Positions 59,801 to 64,000 of a DNA stretch of 64,000 nucleotides are shown here, piece after piece. The position numbers were made by a program, and so were the translations under genes. Position 1 is the stretch's first letter; every line of letters starts with the position of its first letter. A model generated the notes under the pieces. It was given only the letters and a program-made list of their open reading frames with translations, made no database searches and was not told the origin of the DNA. The DNA comes from Panagrolaimus kolymaensis (taxonomy: Eukaryota; Nematoda; Chromadorea; Rhabditida; Panagrolaimidae), in the NCBI GenBank assembly GCA_028622995.1, contig JAJQJQ010000009.1, positions 1,922,001 through 1,986,000 of the forward strand, in the 5' to 3' direction.

Positions 59801-61013
59801 TTGTTCATGTTCTCTGCCGTCCTTGACTTTTTTTTCTTTTAAAAAATCAAAAATTCCAAGACTAAAGGCTGTCTTGTCTTGTCGTTGTCGTCAAAGCAAC
59901 AAAATAACCTATCACCTTGCTTTTCTGTTTTTTTTAAACAAAAAAAAAATACTCTGATGCAATAAAGCAAACGAACACACACGATGAAGAAGTAAAAAAC
60001 GTAAAAAGTTTCAAAACAAAAAAAAAATTCAATTTTTTTTTCTAAACCCTTCACTCTAATTTTTTACGGATGTTAGTTTAGCTTTTTTGTTTGCTTCTTT
60101 CATCTCTATTTCCGCTGTTATATCCCAGGCAGCTAAATATTTTTTTTTTAAATCATGTGTGGTGAAAAAAAGCTGCTTTTACCTCTCCATTTTTTTTTTG
60201 GTTGACCGCCGACGCTTGTTTGTTTTGTTTTTTTTTTCTATTTTTCTCTTAGCTTACGAAGGTTTGTGGCTAAATGTCACTTAAGAAATATTCTTTCAGC
60301 GTCCAGAAGGAAATAAACAAAACAAAAGAAAAAAACTTTTTGTCATCCTTTTTTTCAAATCCATTAAAAAATTTTATTGAAGCTAGAAAAATTATTAATT
60401 TTTTTATTTATTGATTGCCCAAAAAATTTGGGATATTTCTTCTTATTTTTTCATTAAAATCGTGATTTGCATATACTTTTCTGGCAATATTTACTAATTT
60501 CTATAACTTTTTTATCATGGGTTAAAAAAGCACCTGGTTGTCGGTCACATTTTCCTTTCTCATAAATGATAGGTAATTTTGGAGGTTAAAAAATATTTCA
60601 AAACACCAAACGATTAATGATTGAGAAAGATCAGAAACTATCTAAAGTCCTCCTTCCTTCTTTCGCTTAAACATCACTCTTTCCTTGCCCTCTGGGTGCA
60701 TACTTCTCAAGTCTCGTGTTCGAAAAAATAACCTCCTTAGCTTTTGTTAATTGCAGCAGCTGCTTTTAACTTTTGGTGTAAGCTTTTCTAATCGCCAACC
60801 TGCTGAAATTAAACCACGCGAATTATTTATCCATTTGAAAAAAAAACAATAAAAACAAAACTAATTATTTTTACATTTTTTAGAGAGCTTCCATTTTATT
60901 TTTCTCCAAAATCAATAACGGAAAATTAATTATCCATACTAAGAAATTTGTTTGATTTATTTTGCCATTCGCTGATCATTTTATATTCCACCACCAACAA
61001 AATCTCCACCAAA
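56801..61013. other. Long low-complexity intergenic region
   Basis: About 4.2 kb with no supported gene. It is rich in AAAAAAG/CTTTTTT tracts, CAACAA words and short GC islands (for example around 59230-59330). An acceptor-like TTTTTTAG at 60883 and untranslated sequence precede Beclin by about 130 bp. Confidence 0.55.
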
Positions 61014-63890
61014 ATGGATCCGGCATGTTCAATTTGCCAAGGAATAATTTCATATCACGAGTCCTTGAGAACCGACGAGCAACTAAATTTATTGAAAGCT
61101 TTAAAAGTTAGTTATTTCTTACTCAAAATCTTTGATTTTTAAAACTAATAATTTTTTTAGAGTGCCTCGAATAACTCAGATTCCCGAAATCATACTTGTA
61201 ATTTGTTGGATGAAATATGTAAATCTGAATCGCCTTTACAAGTTCCACTTTGCAAGGTAAATAAATATTTTGAGAGTCAAAAAATGGAATATATAAAATT
61301 TTAATTTAAACATTTTTTCCAGGATTGTGCAAATAAAGTTTGTGCAGATTTGAGGCATCGATTAAAAGATTTGGAAGAAGAATGTATTAAATATGAGCAA
61401 GGATTGACAGAGCAAATGAGAAGAATGAAAAGTTTGCCTTACGAAGCAGAATCCATGAAAGAGCAACTTCACAAATTAACGGTAAAAAGTTCCAAAATTC
61501 AAAAGCTTTTTAAGTTAAACCAAAATTATTTAGATACAAGAAAAAGACCTTCTCGATGAATTGGGCCATTTGGAAAATGAAGAGAAAAGAGTGAATGCAG
61601 AAATAAAAGAATTAAGTCAAAAAGCTTCTGATGTCAATGAAGAAGGCGATGCGCTGTATCGAGAACTTCGAAGCAATCATAGGTAAGCTATTTTGGACAT
61701 TTCGCTATTAGGATTCACGATTTGGATTCAAAAAAGTAAGAAAAGCAGACGATACTTTTAGTTATTGCTTTTTTTTGCGATCATAACTTTTTAAATTACA
61801 AAAAAATTCCCCGTTTGATTTTCTGAAAAAACTTTTATCGTGTGCTGCTTTTTTGGGATAAATCACTGATGCTAATTTCTATAGCTAATTTAACTATATA
61901 TTCTCTAACTATGCTTTTAAGGCTCAAAAAAAAAACCAAATTTTCTTAAATATTTCCTAATTTTATATATTCCTTTTACAGAAAGCATATCGAATGCACC
62001 GAAGATACCACAAGCCTCCATACAGAAATAGCATATATGGAAGATCAAATAAAAACTCTTCGAACTACAAACGTCTTGGATATGACTTTCTTTATTTGGA
62101 TAAATGATAATTATGGAACCATAAATGGTTTACGCCTGGGAAGATTGCCACATGAAATAGTGGAATGGAATGAAATTAATGCAGCTCTTGGTCAAGTGGC
62201 CCTTCTCGTCCAAGTATGTCTTCGACCCAAAAACTAAAAATATAAATAACTTACTTTTTTCAATCTTTTGCAGGTGCTGGGCGAAAAAGTTGGAGTTGTA
62301 TTTTCCGATTATGAAATCGATCCCCGTGGAAATAATTCGTATGTGAAACGAATAGGCGGTGGTAAAGCTGCTGAATATCCTTTATTTGGAAATGGAGGAT
62401 GGAAACCTTTTGGTCAACTAAATCTTGATCATGCCATCGTTGGATTAATCCATTGTTTTTCTCAAATTGAAACTAAGCTTAAAGAATTACACAATGTGAG
62501 TCATTAATCATTATGTCTCAATTTTTTTTGATAGCTGCAAAAGAAAAAAGAAAGAAAAGTATCCAAATCGCTTTTGACTATAAAACTGCGTTTGCAAAAA
62601 GATTTCTCTGTTGCTTTTCTTTGAGATTGAGAACTTACAGTAGGAAGTAGCTTTTTAGTTATTTATTTTATTTTTTGATTTTTAAACATCAAAAATTTAA
62701 ATCTGGCTTTCATTTCCTTTATTTAGTTAAGTTTCAAAAAGCTATCAAAAAAATCCAGCGCTAAAATGAAGGCTCCCGCAATGCAAATTTTTTAATTTTT
62801 ACTCTTGTTGGCTGGCTTTTTTCTATAAACCGATTCATAGGTTCATTAAAATAATTTCCCAAAAAATATTCTTCCTATTTATTGTTTTTTATTTTTTTTA
62901 TTCTACCCTAGGTTTTTTTTCTTGAAGAACTGTCAATGATCACACCATTTCTTTCACCTAATATTTTAACTCTGCAATGGAATCTTCCATTTGTTTGTTT
63001 CTTTTTCTTTCTTTTTTTTGAGAAGAAATGTATAATCTCTTCTATAAGGTCAATATCAACTTTATGGAGTTTTCCATCTTTATTAGCGCATGTTTCTTAT
63101 CTAAAATACTTTAAGTTTTTCGCTTCAAAAAATAACAAAGCAAATGAAAAAATCAAATTTTGAAGTTTAATCATGATACTATCTACCCTGGGAAAGAGAG
63201 AGAAAAGGTTATGAGACTTTGTAGGCATTAAAAACGAAGCTTAAAATAACTACGCTTTTCCTTATTATTTCTTAGATTTTTCCATAAAAAATAGAAGGTT
63301 TTTTTGGAGAAAATTTTAATACGCCATTTAAACCTTTCTTCTTTTTCTTTTTTTATCAAAAAAGGATGCCACTTAATTACCCAAAAACTTATTGTGATGT
63401 CATTTTGTGCGATCGCTACGTGAAAAAGAGCAAAATTTGACTTTTTCTCTCTTTTAAATCTGTTGTTATCATTGCAAAAAATTGCACAACGACGCAAGAC
63501 AGGTGTGGTGTCTCTCTGTCCTCTTTTTTTTTCTTTTGTTTTAAGTTAGTTTAGTGGAGTTGATGAAGGAGAAAGAAAAAGGGTAATCAAACATCATTAA
63601 AAAAAAATTTAAAAAAAAATAGTGAAGGAAAAAACATTAAAAAACCAAGATCAAAGAATTCTTTAAAAAAAGCTTAAAAAAACAAAATAAACTTTGAAAT
63701 TATTTTTCAGAAAGACAATATCCTTTTATATCGAATGGAAGGAGATCGAATAATTGAAAATGAAGTAATATATCGAGTTAAAATGCAATTTAATTCTGAA
63801 GAACGCTGGACAAAAGCTATGAAATTATTATTATTGAATCTTAAACGAGCCATTGCATTAGTGCCACATCAAATTAGTGTTGGAAAATAA
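61014..63890 (+). CDS. bec-1: Beclin 1 / Atg6 autophagy protein
   Basis: Seven exons: 61014-61106, 61161-61256, 61323-61481, 61534-61682, 61982-62213, 62274-62495, 63711-63890; 376 aa, the size of nematode Beclin. It is the regulatory subunit of the class III PI3-kinase (Vps34) complexes in autophagy and endosome sorting. Seen: an N-terminal CxxC pair (CSIC at 6, CKDC near 63), a coiled coil (about 70-165, LKDLEEECIKYEQ, EKRVNAEIKELSQK), and the evolutionarily conserved domain with TNVLDMTFFIWINDNYGTIN, LPHEIVEWNEINAALGQ, GNGGWKPFGQLNLDHAIVG and the C-terminal aromatic/Arg strand ERWTKAMKLLLLNLK. The N-terminus is short, and I see no clear BH3 helix before CKDC. Intron 6 (1.2 kb) is long for this locus. 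One donor is GTTAGT. Confidence 0.93.
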
Positions 63891-64000
63891 CTAAGAAAAA
63901 AATATGCAAAAATGCAAAAAAAATTGAACAGTGCAAATATGTCTAGACAACAACGATAATACGGGTTTAAGTAAATATGCAAATTTTTTGTTTTTGTACA
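63891..64000. other. 3' flank of Beclin 1
   Basis: A short AT-rich tail to the window end. No element is identified. Confidence 0.4.

Overview
The window is a stretch of animal nuclear genome, very AT-rich (about three quarters A+T by eye) and crowded with A and T homopolymer runs outside exons. Genes are split by many introns of 45-60 bp with GTAAG-like donors and T-rich TTTTAG or TTTCAG acceptors. The content (Beclin 1, prominin, a G-alpha-s, a 12-TM adenylyl cyclase, a divergent receptor tyrosine kinase, a CUB-like secreted or anchored protein, an F-box/LRR-like protein, small multi-TM and EGF proteins) points to an ecdysozoan. Splice-acceptor signals lie just upstream of several start codons, which fits spliced-leader trans-splicing, so a nematode is the best guess. 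The species cannot be fixed from the sequence. I saw no rRNA, tRNA or CRISPR.

Layout. 1-4794: low-complexity intergenic DNA. 4795-8807 (+): prominin, 10 exons. 10741-13577 and 15013-18063 (+): two tandem TPR-SET (SMYD-like) methyltransferase genes with the same nine-exon structure. The duplication unit begins inside the last prominin exon. 18064-20629: a small ORF, a cluster of RNA-like hairpins and a 137-bp tandem repeat. 20630-22434 (-): CUB-like protein with a Thr-rich stalk. 23145-26002 (+): receptor tyrosine kinase with an in-frame TGA just before its transmembrane segment. 28479-40175 (+): adenylyl cyclase, 16 exons with two long 5' introns. 40440-40712: truncated copy of the 3' end of the EGF gene. 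41838-43103 (+): F-box-like protein. 43488-44359 (-): EGF-like membrane protein. 45090-47235 (-): G-alpha-s. 49443-50687 (+): fungal-type GH16 glucanase. 51040-52072 (-): four-TM protein. 53229-53332: MITE-like inverted-repeat element. 53370-54958 (-): adenylosuccinate lyase. 56215-56800 (-): unknown 127-aa protein. 61014-63890 (+): Beclin 1.

Functional links. G-alpha-s and a transmembrane adenylyl cyclase, direct signalling partners, lie about 5 kb apart in convergent orientation. The two TPR-SET genes are a tandem paralogue pair with patches of near identity suggesting gene conversion. The GH16 enzyme resembles fungal secreted glucanases and is a candidate horizontal acquisition. Exon models were built by hand. 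For each multi-exon gene the summed exon lengths are divisible by three and keep a single frame, except for the one TGA in the kinase. Some start codons and donors remain uncertain as noted.
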